The notes under the pieces are model-generated. The model had not been told where the DNA came from and ran no database searches. It saw only the letters and a list, made by a program, of their open reading frames with translations. A DNA stretch of 6,907 nucleotides from Angelakisella sp. (lineage in GTDB: Bacteria; Bacillota; Clostridia; Oscillospirales; Ruminococcaceae): contig JAAWEO010000115.1 of NCBI GenBank assembly GCA_022794295.1, positions 1 through 6,907 of the forward strand, given 5' to 3'. Position numbers and translations under genes: made by a program. Shown here in pieces: positions 1 to 5,358 of this stretch; position 1 is the stretch's first letter; every line of letters starts with the position of its first letter.

Positions 1-19
1 CCTTCGGGACCGTGGCCTA

Positions 20-235
20 CGGCCAACTTTCTTTTTTTCTTTCAAAAAGAAAGTAAGCAAAGCCTCTCCGCGCTAAGAGCTGCCCCTTCGGGGCAGTTGT
101 GCTCCGAGACGCCGCTGCGGCGGCAGAAATGCGCCCTCCGGTAAGGATGCGGGGGAGTTTCGCTCCCTGTGGGGAGCGACCAGGGCGCCGCCCTGGACCT
201 GCCACCCTTTGAAAAGGGCGGCCCCAAACTTTAGA
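20..235. repeat. Hairpin-rich intergenic repeat-like region, no gene
   Basis: I see no credible gene in 1-325; the open frames here are short or antisense. The stretch is packed with perfect inverted repeats. An 11-bp stem pairs 26-36 with 44-54. A 7-bp stem lies at 80-96 (CTGCCCC/GGGGCAG). An 8-bp stem lies at 160-179 (TCGCTCCC/GGGAGCGA) and competes with an alternative 5-bp stem, 153-157 with 163-167. A 6-bp stem lies at 181-195 (CAGGGC/GCCCTG). A CCCTT/AAGGG hairpin follows near 205-218. The two ends carry similar words, GGCCAACTTT near 21 and GGCCCCAAACTTT near 220. Such layouts are typical of dispersed REP- or MITE-like intergenic repeats in gut Clostridia. Membership of a repeat family is inferred, because only one full copy is in the window. 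Confidence 0.4.
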
Positions 236-325
236 CCCTACGAGAGGGTGTGCGGGGCGAAAGGGGGTGCCTGGAGACTTAGATTTTCGGGTATACCAAG
301 AATTTCTGGTGCATACTCTGGCTGC

Positions 326-772
326 TCAGCTGTTTTCCAGGGGGCGGTAGTTCCCCTGCCAGAGGATCTCCCCGGTCCTGCTTACCACCAGAATTTTTAC
401 AGTGTAATCCCTGCCGAACATCTGGCAGGTCTTGGCCCGTTGGTAATTATCCTTTTGGGCCTGGAGCATTTTAGGCTCCTCCTCCCCAAAGGCATAGGAG
501 GAGGGAAAGGGGATGCTTCCCCGGTAGCCCCAATACACCATAGAGCGGTAGCCGATCTGAAGGGCATTTTCTTCCGCCCTGGAGGTTTTGCACACCACCG
601 TTTCCACCAGGGCCCCCTGTTTCCGCTTCACCGAGATATCAATTTCATCCTGTTCGCTGTACATACAATAATAAGGAAGCTCCTTTTCCCCTATGCGGTC
701 GGTTTCTGAAATTCCGATATACAGAAAAACCAGGCTGACAGGAATAAGCAGGAGGAAAAAGAATCTTCCCAT
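326..772 (-). CDS. Hypothetical small membrane-anchored or secreted protein
   Basis: I do not recognise this 148-residue protein. The N-terminus is a hydrophobic run (FFFLLLIPVSLVFLYIGI, about residues 4-21) preceded by basic residues. It could be an uncleaved membrane anchor or a signal peptide, and no lipobox cysteine follows it. The remaining 120 or so residues are polar, charged and predicted soluble, probably outside the cell, and end in a strand-rich stretch (DYTVKILVVSRTGEILWQG). The ATG at 772 has no ribosome binding site at a useful distance. A strong AGGAGG at 804-799 instead sits 8 nt before an in-frame CTG at 790, with an in-frame stop (TAA, 811-809) just upstream. The real product may therefore begin with six extra residues (M)NWKNY. 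No clear terminator follows the stop. The gene lies downstream of the tRNA-like element, and I see no convincing promoter in between. Confidence 0.72.
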   Translation of the reverse strand: MGRFFFLLLIPVSLVFLYIGISETDRIGEKELPYYCMYSEQDEIDISVKRKQGALVETVVCKTSRAEENALQIGYRSMVYWGYRGSIPFPSSYAFGEEEPKMLQAQKDNYQRAKTCQMFGRDYTVKILVVSRTGEILWQGNYRPLENS

Positions 773-928
773 ATAGTTTTTCCAGTTCAGTCCGTCCCCC
801 TCCTTTCTTTATCCTGCTTCGGTTTTTTACAGCCTTGTCCCCGTTCCCGCCCTCGCTCTCTGCGGCCTGCGCTATGGTGGTGCGATATGCTTTGTATGGG
901 GTGCCCGTGTGCTCTGTACTGGGTCTTT

Positions 929-1024
929 TTGTTACCCGGGATTCGAACCCGACAAGTACCCCGTACCTGTTACCATGGCCCGGTTCCTTCTCAACCGGTT
1001 GAGATCGCGCCCGCTCCGCAAAAA
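929..1024 (-). ncRNA. tRNA-like structured element (degenerate or unusual tRNA)
   Basis: The minus strand carries a perfect T-arm: stem TCGGG (952-948), the canonical loop TTCGAAT (947-941) and stem CCCGG (940-936). Upstream are a 6-bp hairpin with a 7-nt loop (998-980, loop GAGAAGG), which sits where an anticodon arm would be, and a variable-arm-like hairpin (968-954, AGGTAC/GTACTT with loop GGG). Ends TTTTTGC (1024-1018) and GTAACAA (935-929) can form 6 of 7 acceptor pairs, counting one wobble. Against a working tRNA: the presumed anticodon loop lacks U33, the D-arm is at best 3 bp, and no CCA is encoded. A competing 16-nt palindrome (989-1004) overlaps the anticodon-like arm. It could be a decayed class II-like tRNA, a tRNA-derived attachment-site remnant or a different structured RNA. 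It lies just 3' of the DIP1984 gene and could be co-transcribed with it. Confidence 0.35.
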
Positions 1025-1042
1025 GCTACCTGCAAGGGCTGT

Positions 1043-1495
1043 CTATTGCAGCTCTACTGTCCAGTTCAGTCCCTGGATCCTGGTATCCAGCTCCCGCAGC
1101 TCCCGGGAGAGGTGGTCCACCTGTTTCTGAAGCTCCGGCACCTTCACCGTGCTGCGGATCTTGATCTCCCCCCGGGTGCTCCGGTTGGCAAGGGCGCTGG
1201 CGCAGTCCAGAAATCCCCGGAGGATCTCGGTCCGGCGGCTGAGGCAGTCCCGCCGGGCCAGCAGGGCGGTGATGGTCCCCCCGCCGGGAATGGCACAGCT
1301 GTTGGTCAGGTTGATCCGGGTCATCAGCTCCTCCAGCTGGGTCATAACGGCGTCCAGCTCCTCCAAAAGGCCCCGGGGATCCTCGGCAGGCTTCTCCCCT
1401 TCCTGGACCTTGGCATTGTTGTACAAACGGTTTTGCAGCTGGGCTGCCCGCTTTTGCAGGTCGGCCCGGAGGGTCAGGGCTTCGGCTAACTTCAT
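1043..1495 (-). CDS. DIP1984 family protein
   Basis: This is a 150-residue protein of the DIP1984 family, named after a Corynebacterium diphtheriae protein and sometimes labelled septicolysin-like; its biochemical role is not established. Family hallmarks are clear: the start MKLAEALTLRADLQKR, then a NAKVQEGEKPAEDP segment, a helical stretch with ARIN-like wording (LMTRINLTN), and a close LQKQVDHL...LRELDTRIQGLNW. The protein is almost entirely alpha-helical with heptad character, is cytosolic (no signal or membrane segment), and has the usual family length. I start it at ATG 1495 because AAAGGAG lies 8 nt upstream. A GTG nine bases earlier would sit on top of that ribosome binding site. It is the third gene of the PH-SUFU-DIP1984 operon, beginning 14 bases after the SUFU stop, so translational coupling is likely. 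Confidence 0.88.
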   Translation of the reverse strand: MKLAEALTLRADLQKRAAQLQNRLYNNAKVQEGEKPAEDPRGLLEELDAVMTQLEELMTRINLTNSCAIPGGGTITALLARRDCLSRRTEILRGFLDCASALANRSTRGEIKIRSTVKVPELQKQVDHLSRELRELDTRIQGLNWTVELQ

Positions 1496-1509
1496 TGTGC
1501 ACACTCCTT

Positions 1510-2628
1510 TTATAGGAATTTCGGCTTGCTGTCAAAGATGACCAGCTCCTCCGGCGCACCCCGGTATTGCTCCAGGATCACCGGGCGCTCGCTTTGGATG
1601 GCAAGGTCGTATTCCGCCTTGGTCAGGGGGATGGCCCACAAAAGGGCCACAGGCTCTCCCATCACCGGGGGAAAGGCCGGGGCAGGCACCCCGGTAAGCT
1701 CCCGGGCATCGGCCAGGAGCAAGGCATGAAAGCCCGGCAGCCGCCCCTCTGTCAGAAGAAGGGTGTGGCCGTGGCCCAGCCAGGTGATCTCCCGCCAAGG
1801 GTAGGCAGTGACCCTGGAGAGAAAGCCCAGGATCCGCATCCAGTCCTCGTCGGGGAAATCCCCCCGGGCTGCAAAAGCCAGCTCCATTCGCCGGTAATCC
1901 CCGGCCTTCTCCTGGTGGTACTGCTCCACCATAGGCTGGCAAAGGGCGGAGGTCCCCAAGGTAAAGGCGTACCGCGCCCCGTTCTTTCTTCCGGTCACCA
2001 GGGCCTTGGCGGGGAACTTTCCCCCATCAATGGCAAAATACTGCTCGTGGGGGCCGAAAAACGCCTCCATGGCGGCCAAGCCCCCCTCCTGGAGGGACTT
2101 CCAGTAGCCCTTCTCTATGGCGGCCCAGTAGGCGGCGCTTCGTTCCACCCGGTGGGCCAGAACGGCCTCCGCCTGGGACAGCTCCCAGGCGAAGGGGGCG
2201 GTGCCCACGGCATAGCGGGCATATCCCTTAAAGTCATGGCTCCAAGCCCAGCCGGGGATCAGGGCCAAGATCTTCCCCTTTTCCAAAAGGGCGGCTCCGT
2301 CCCCTTCCTCCAGCCAGACAATGGAAAGGTCGCTTTTCCGCAGCCCCCGGAGCCCGTTCGGGTCGTGGGCACAGCCGGAGCGGGGCATTCTGGGGGCCTC
2401 CCCCCGGCCCATGGCGGCCTCGTCGATCTCCTCCGGGGCAGGAGCGGTATTGCAGACCCAACAGCACTTCACCTGGGCGTGGTCGGTATTGGGGTCCCGC
2501 CACAGATAGAAATAGATGCAGGTTTCGCTTTCCTCTGCAAAAGCCTGGATGTCACAGACAGGAGACCAGCTTTCAACAAGAAGCTTCGGGGTCTTTTTCT
2601 CGGGGGTCTTTTTGCGGAACAGTTCCAT
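1510..2628 (-). CDS. Suppressor of fused (SUFU) domain protein
   Basis: This 372-residue protein carries a C-terminal SUFU-like domain at about residues 195-355. Recognisable features are YRRMELAFAAR, then DEDWMRILGFLSRVTAYP, the WLGHGHTLL turn, a FHALLLAD strand, and the closing VALLWAIPLTKAEYDLA motif. The N-terminal half (about 1-190) is a separate, strand-rich and tryptophan-rich region that I cannot assign, with two neighbouring cysteines (CCWVC). Bacterial SUFU-domain proteins are known from comparative genomics as a superfamily often linked to immunity against polymorphic toxins. That role is only a possibility here, since no toxin gene is in view. No signal peptide is seen, so it is probably cytosolic. 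The start is set at ATG 2628: AGGAGG at 2640-2635 is 6 nt away, whereas it abuts the alternative ATG at 2634 with no spacer. It is the middle gene of the operon. Confidence 0.85.
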   Translation of the reverse strand: MELFRKKTPEKKTPKLLVESWSPVCDIQAFAEESETCIYFYLWRDPNTDHAQVKCCWVCNTAPAPEEIDEAAMGRGEAPRMPRSGCAHDPNGLRGLRKSDLSIVWLEEGDGAALLEKGKILALIPGWAWSHDFKGYARYAVGTAPFAWELSQAEAVLAHRVERSAAYWAAIEKGYWKSLQEGGLAAMEAFFGPHEQYFAIDGGKFPAKALVTGRKNGARYAFTLGTSALCQPMVEQYHQEKAGDYRRMELAFAARGDFPDEDWMRILGFLSRVTAYPWREITWLGHGHTLLLTEGRLPGFHALLLADARELTGVPAPAFPPVMGEPVALLWAIPLTKAEYDLAIQSERPVILEQYRGAPEELVIFDSKPKFL

Positions 2629-2645
2629 ATCCATCCTCCTGTTTT

Positions 2646-2683
2646 CCGGGCACAGGAAACCCCTTCGAGTCTCCTGTGCCCGG
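2646..2683 (-). promoter_or_regulatory. Intercistronic 12-bp hairpin
   Basis: A perfect 12-bp inverted repeat (CCGGGCACAGGA paired with TCCTGTGCCCGG, loop of 14 nt) fills the gap between the PH gene stop and the SUFU ribosome binding site. No U-run follows on the minus strand (the next bases are AAAACAGG), so it is not a classical intrinsic terminator. It may protect or process the transcript, or tune expression between the first and second gene. That role is inference; the palindrome itself is certain. Confidence 0.6.
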
Positions 2684-2689
2684 ATCCGG

Positions 2690-3103
2690 TCAGCATTCGA
2701 TTTCGTCTATCTCCAGATCGTCGTCGTCCTCCTGGTGGGCGGCTCCGCTCTCTCCGCTGAGCACCTCGGTGGTGCGCATCCGCCGGTTGTCCTTAGCCGC
2801 CTCCACATTTTTGTGGATCAGCTCCTTGACCATCCTGGGGTTCTTCACATTTTTCAAGTCCAGATGGGGGACGCTTTTATCCGATGAAATGACACAGATC
2901 GTTCCCACGCCAAAAATACGCTGGGTCAAACGGAGCGTCAGCTGCAAATCCCGCACCCTGTAGAGCAGCACTTCATCCGATTTTATATTGAAAAACCCGG
3001 TCTCACAAAACAACCGGTCCTCGCTGAGGCGATATCGGGTGAACGACAAGGGCAGCCCCAAAAAACGCTTGCGGTCTTTCCATAAATATTGGATCGGTTC
3101 CAC
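2690..3103 (-). CDS. Bacterial PH-domain protein (bPH2-like)
   Basis: This 137-residue protein has the look of the bacterial pleckstrin-homology fold of the bPH2/YdbT type. It shows TRYRLSEDRLFCETGFFNIKSDEVLLYRVRDLQL followed, after a linker, by GTICVISSDKSVPHLDLKNVKNPRMVKELI, over about residues 20-95 (written here in parts of the protein that flank positions 22 and 64). The last 25 or so residues are acidic (EDDDDLEIDEIE) and probably disordered. There is no membrane segment, unlike many YdbT relatives, so it is likely cytosolic; the ligand or partner is unknown. The start is GTG at 3103, supported by AGAGGAGG 7 nt upstream. It is the first gene of an operon with the SUFU and DIP1984 genes, driven by the promoter at 3135-3163. 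Confidence 0.85.
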   Translation of the reverse strand: MEPIQYLWKDRKRFLGLPLSFTRYRLSEDRLFCETGFFNIKSDEVLLYRVRDLQLTLRLTQRIFGVGTICVISSDKSVPHLDLKNVKNPRMVKELIHKNVEAAKDNRRMRTTEVLSGESGAAHQEDDDDLEIDEIEC

Positions 3104-3134
3104 TATCCAGCCTCCTCTGCCTGTTTTTGCGTTT

Positions 3135-3163
3135 AGTATACCATTTCTTCAGGAAATTTGCAA
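3135..3163 (-). promoter_or_regulatory. Sigma-A-type promoter of the PH-SUFU-DIP1984 operon
   Basis: On the minus strand, a -35-like TTGCAA (3163-3158) and a -10 TATACT (3140-3135) are separated by exactly 17 bp. The -10 matches consensus at 5 of 6 positions and the -35 at 4 of 6. Predicted transcription would start near 3128, giving a short leader of about 25 nt before the GTG start. No operator-like repeat overlaps it. Confidence 0.7.
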
Positions 3164-3169
3164 ACCGTT

Positions 3170-3290
3170 CCGGGGAAAGGGGCGCGGCTTTCCCGGAAGG
3201 CTCTCTCTGCCTTCTCTCCCCTTTGGAAAAGGTGCCCCGGTGTACACGTTGGGGCGGGGAGTCCCATGGAGCGACCGGCTCCATGCCGCT
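3170..3290. repeat. Hairpin-rich intergenic region, possibly repeat-derived or a weak terminator
   Basis: Between the 563-residue gene and the operon promoter lie several inverted repeats. An 8-bp perfect stem lies at 3265-3285 (CATGGAGC/GCTCCATG, 5-nt loop). A GCCCC/GGGGC stem around TGTACA lies near 3235-3257. A CTTTCCC/GGGAAAG pair lies near 3175-3199. On the minus strand the second hairpin is followed by only a short T-run (CCTTTTCC), so it could be a weak terminator for the upstream gene. The word GGAGCGACC is shared with the hairpin region near 173-181, hinting at a common repeat background. No gene is seen here. Confidence 0.3.
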
Positions 3291-3296
3291 GTGATC

Positions 3297-4988
3297 CTAT
3301 TTCACCTTCTTGGTCGTATGGTTATCCAGGTGCTTCCCACAATGACCAATGAGGATCTGGGGCGCGACCGCGGGATCGTAAGCAAAATAGATCCGGATCG
3401 AGCGGGGGTCGGAATCCTTTGTCCCGCTTTTAACATGTGCTTCAATGTCAAGCTCCTGGCCGTTATAGGTATCCTCGTATTGCTGCATCAGCTTGGCATC
3501 TTTCCTTGTCATGGCGCCTTCCCCCCGGGAGCAGTCCCAGCCGGTCATCTCTTTAAACGCCTTGTACGCGGTGGCGGGATTATCCTGAAGCAGGTCATAG
3601 AGCTCGTTGGCGATATGGTAAAGGGCTTCCCACAGCACCTCGTTCTTTGTGATACACTCCTTTAACGAGCGAAACCCCCGTTCCGTAAAGGCGATCCGTT
3701 CCGGGTAAACGGTTTCAAAGTAGCGCGCGATCTTCTGTGGTGTATCCGGAAATTCACCGATCCCACGAACATCCCTGCTGGCCTTTTCAAGCAATTCATA
3801 GCGTTTCGCCATATCGGCAAAAGACTCAAGGCGCAGATTCAGGCTGTAGATATCTCTTTCCTGGTCGTCAATTTTCTGCTTATAGCTCTCAGCCTGCTTT
3901 TCTGCCTCCTCTCTCCGGTCGGATTCATTCAGGAATTCTTTCAGGGCCTCGTCTGCCATCCCTTCGCTCTGCCGGCGGATGGCCTCTATCCTGGAACGAT
4001 GTGCGTCCATGCTATGGAGCTCCCTGCAGTTCTCCAGGCGGAACATCTTCTCATAAAAATGCACATCCTGGGCCAACGCCCGGCGAAAGATGCGCAGCGC
4101 ATAGTCCTCTCCATTTTCCTCAATATCCGCTGCTGTAATAAACCTGTGGCGGTATTGGTCCCCTTTGTCCTTGGGGTTGATATGGGGAAGATAGACCCGG
4201 ATGGCCCCGCCAAAGCAGCTATAAGCGGGGGGACCAAGATATCGCATTTCTGCCGAAAAACCCAGATCGTCGGAATAAAAGACCAGTGCATTCCCTACAA
4301 CCGTCTGGGCGACCTTTTTCTTTGACACCAATAAACGGGCGGTCCCGTCCTCGTCAGAACCCCGCTTTGGGCTAATATACAGAACCGGGAGCTCCCGTTC
4401 AGGATCAAATAGAATTTTCTCAAACTCCGGGTAATCTCCCGCTTCTAATCGTCTGGGTTCGATCGTCAGGACGCTATTGCCGATCCGGCAGACCAGCGAA
4501 GGATCCGATAACAGCCACCGAATCACATTGGGCACCGTAATGGAGGGCATTTCCTGGCAGGGGCCAATAAAACCGGGGGTATCACTGTATGTAACCACAT
4601 AGGATATTTCCGCGCTCCTTTGATCCGCCGCACGAAACCCGATCTCTGTTGTCCACTGACGGGGCGCGTATCCGGATTCCGAAAAGGACTTTTCGACGAT
4701 CATACAAGCCCACGAAACATCCATTGGGTCATCTGCATTGACATGGTATACCGATTCTGCAAAGAACCGGTTGTTGTTTTCCAAATCATACAGCTTTCCG
4801 CCCCGTTTAAATGCGGTCCAATGGCTCAGCTCCGTTTCCACAATCGTATGGTCATGGCGATTTAACTTTTTTGTGATCCATCTGCGAATATTCATAACCA
4901 GCTTCCAGAGAAGATCACACTGGTCGGAGTTCTTGGCAGTCACATGAAATTTCGCCTTATAGAACATGGTCGCATTTAAATCGCGCAT
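3297..4988 (-). CDS. Uncharacterised 563-aa coiled-coil protein with RelE/HigB-like C-terminal domain
   Basis: I cannot name this protein. Residues 1-310 form a mixed alpha/beta region with conserved-looking stretches: WTTEIGFRAADQ, SYVVTYSDTPGFIGP, an FDPERELPVLYISPKRG segment, and FGGAIRVYLP followed by YRHRFITAADIE. Residues about 320-400 are charged and heptad-like, a probable coiled coil (KQAESYKQKIDDQERDIYSL). Residues about 490-560 form a compact module, TRKDAKLMQQYEDTYNG followed by IRIYFAYDP and ILIGHCGKHLDN. It recalls the last strands of RelE/ParE/HigB toxins, where an arginine-led strand is followed by a hydrophobic strand and a basic tail. No signal or membrane segment is seen. 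ATG 4988 is chosen because AAAGGA lies 9 nt upstream. The gene is monocistronic, sits just downstream of hsdR, and looks lower in GC than its neighbours. Both point to an accessory, possibly anti-phage role; this is inference. Confidence 0.85.
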   Translation of the reverse strand: MRDLNATMFYKAKFHVTAKNSDQCDLLWKLVMNIRRWITKKLNRHDHTIVETELSHWTAFKRGGKLYDLENNNRFFAESVYHVNADDPMDVSWACMIVEKSFSESGYAPRQWTTEIGFRAADQRSAEISYVVTYSDTPGFIGPCQEMPSITVPNVIRWLLSDPSLVCRIGNSVLTIEPRRLEAGDYPEFEKILFDPERELPVLYISPKRGSDEDGTARLLVSKKKVAQTVVGNALVFYSDDLGFSAEMRYLGPPAYSCFGGAIRVYLPHINPKDKGDQYRHRFITAADIEENGEDYALRIFRRALAQDVHFYEKMFRLENCRELHSMDAHRSRIEAIRRQSEGMADEALKEFLNESDRREEAEKQAESYKQKIDDQERDIYSLNLRLESFADMAKRYELLEKASRDVRGIGEFPDTPQKIARYFETVYPERIAFTERGFRSLKECITKNEVLWEALYHIANELYDLLQDNPATAYKAFKEMTGWDCSRGEGAMTRKDAKLMQQYEDTYNGQELDIEAHVKSGTKDSDPRSIRIYFAYDPAVAPQILIGHCGKHLDNHTTKKVK

Positions 4989-5015
4989 ATCGGTTGATCC
5001 TTTCGTTTTTATTTA

Positions 5016-5178
5016 GGGCGTGACCCAAAAGTCGCCGCCCTCGTCTTTTTCTACAGGAGAAGGGAGCTTGACGACGTCGAAAATGCTCGGAATCCACCAA
5101 GGATTCCTTGCGCTTTTCTCCTTGCAATCTCCCTCCCCCTGCGAAAAATCCGGGCACTTCGACTTTTGGGTCACGCCC
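5016..5178. mobile_element. MITE-like element with 19-bp perfect TIRs and TA flanks
   Basis: A 163-bp element is bounded by perfect terminal inverted repeats, 5016-5034 and 5160-5178 (outer bases GGGCGTGACC). Each is flanked by TA (5014-5015, 5179-5180), so the perfect match is 21 bp if TA is included. The two arms remain similar well inside the repeats: TTTTT, GGAGAAGGGAG versus GGGGGAGGGAG, and AAAATGCTCGGAATCC versus AAAGCGCAAGGAATCC. They meet at a central hairpin, GGAATCC/GGATTCC, at about 5088-5106, so the whole element can fold into one long imperfect hairpin. No transposase is encoded. Non-autonomous elements with TA duplications are typically moved by IS630/mariner-type transposases; that parentage is inferred. 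The element lies between the promoter and ribosome binding site of the 563-residue gene. Confidence 0.82.
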
Positions 5179-5184
5179 TAGGTC

Positions 5185-5193
5185 ATTATACCA
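5185..5193 (-). promoter_or_regulatory. Extended -10 promoter of the 563-aa gene
   Basis: The minus strand reads TGGTATAAT: a perfect -10 hexamer (5190-5185) with the extended TGn motif (5193-5191). Only a weak -35 candidate (TTTAAT at 17-bp spacing) is present, which is usual for extended -10 promoters. The predicted start is at about 5178, the first base of the MITE. Without the element the leader to ATG 4988 would be about 25 nt; with it, it is about 190 nt. Confidence 0.68.
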
Positions 5194-5270
5194 TAAACCG
5201 GCAGCAAATTAAAGTGTCAGCCTATTGGGGAAACATCAGGGGGGCCGTTGGTGCTGAGATTTTGTATAAA

Positions 5271-5298
5271 CAAAAAGCCCCCTGCATAGCAAGGGGGT
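5271..5298 (-). terminator. Rho-independent terminator downstream of hsdR
   Basis: On the minus strand CCCCCTTGC (5297-5289) pairs with GCAGGGGG (5285-5278), allowing one bulged T, around a 3-nt loop. The stem is followed by GCTTTTTG (T-run 5276-5272). A GC-rich stem plus U-tract is the classical intrinsic terminator, placed about 60 bases after the hsdR stop. It separates hsdR transcription from the promoter of the next gene. On the plus strand no U-tract follows, so it works in one direction. Confidence 0.8.
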
Positions 5299-5358
5299 GT
5301 ACAAAAAGGGGATGGGGTTTTCAGGGAAAAAAACTTCTATAACACTGCTATACCGGCC

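Noticed and set aside
209..709. 166-codon plus-strand open frame
   Set aside because: It overlaps the 148-residue minus-strand gene. That gene has a clear N-terminal hydrophobic segment and sensible composition, while this frame shows no motif.
929..1024. A confident functional tRNA with an assigned anticodon
   Set aside because: The T-arm is convincing, but the loop GAGAAGG lacks U33, the D-arm is weak and the acceptor stem has a mismatch, so I give no amino acid.
887..1489. 200-codon plus-strand frame across the DIP1984 gene
   Set aside because: It is antisense to a recognised family, runs through the tRNA-like element, and has repetitive G/P/Q/L composition.
2646..2683. Intrinsic terminator after the PH gene
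   Set aside because: The stem is perfect but is followed by AAAAC and then the SUFU ribosome binding site, with no U-tract on the transcribed strand.
1567..2760. 397-codon open frame on the plus strand opposite the SUFU gene
   Set aside because: Its translation is low-complexity (rich in G, P, L and Q), matches no family I know, and lies wholly antisense to a well-supported gene. It is a GC-rich shadow frame.
4957..5157. 66-codon minus-strand frame inside the MITE
   Set aside because: It runs across one arm of the inverted repeat and into the 563-residue gene. There is no ribosome binding site or recognisable protein, and it is too short to be a transposase.
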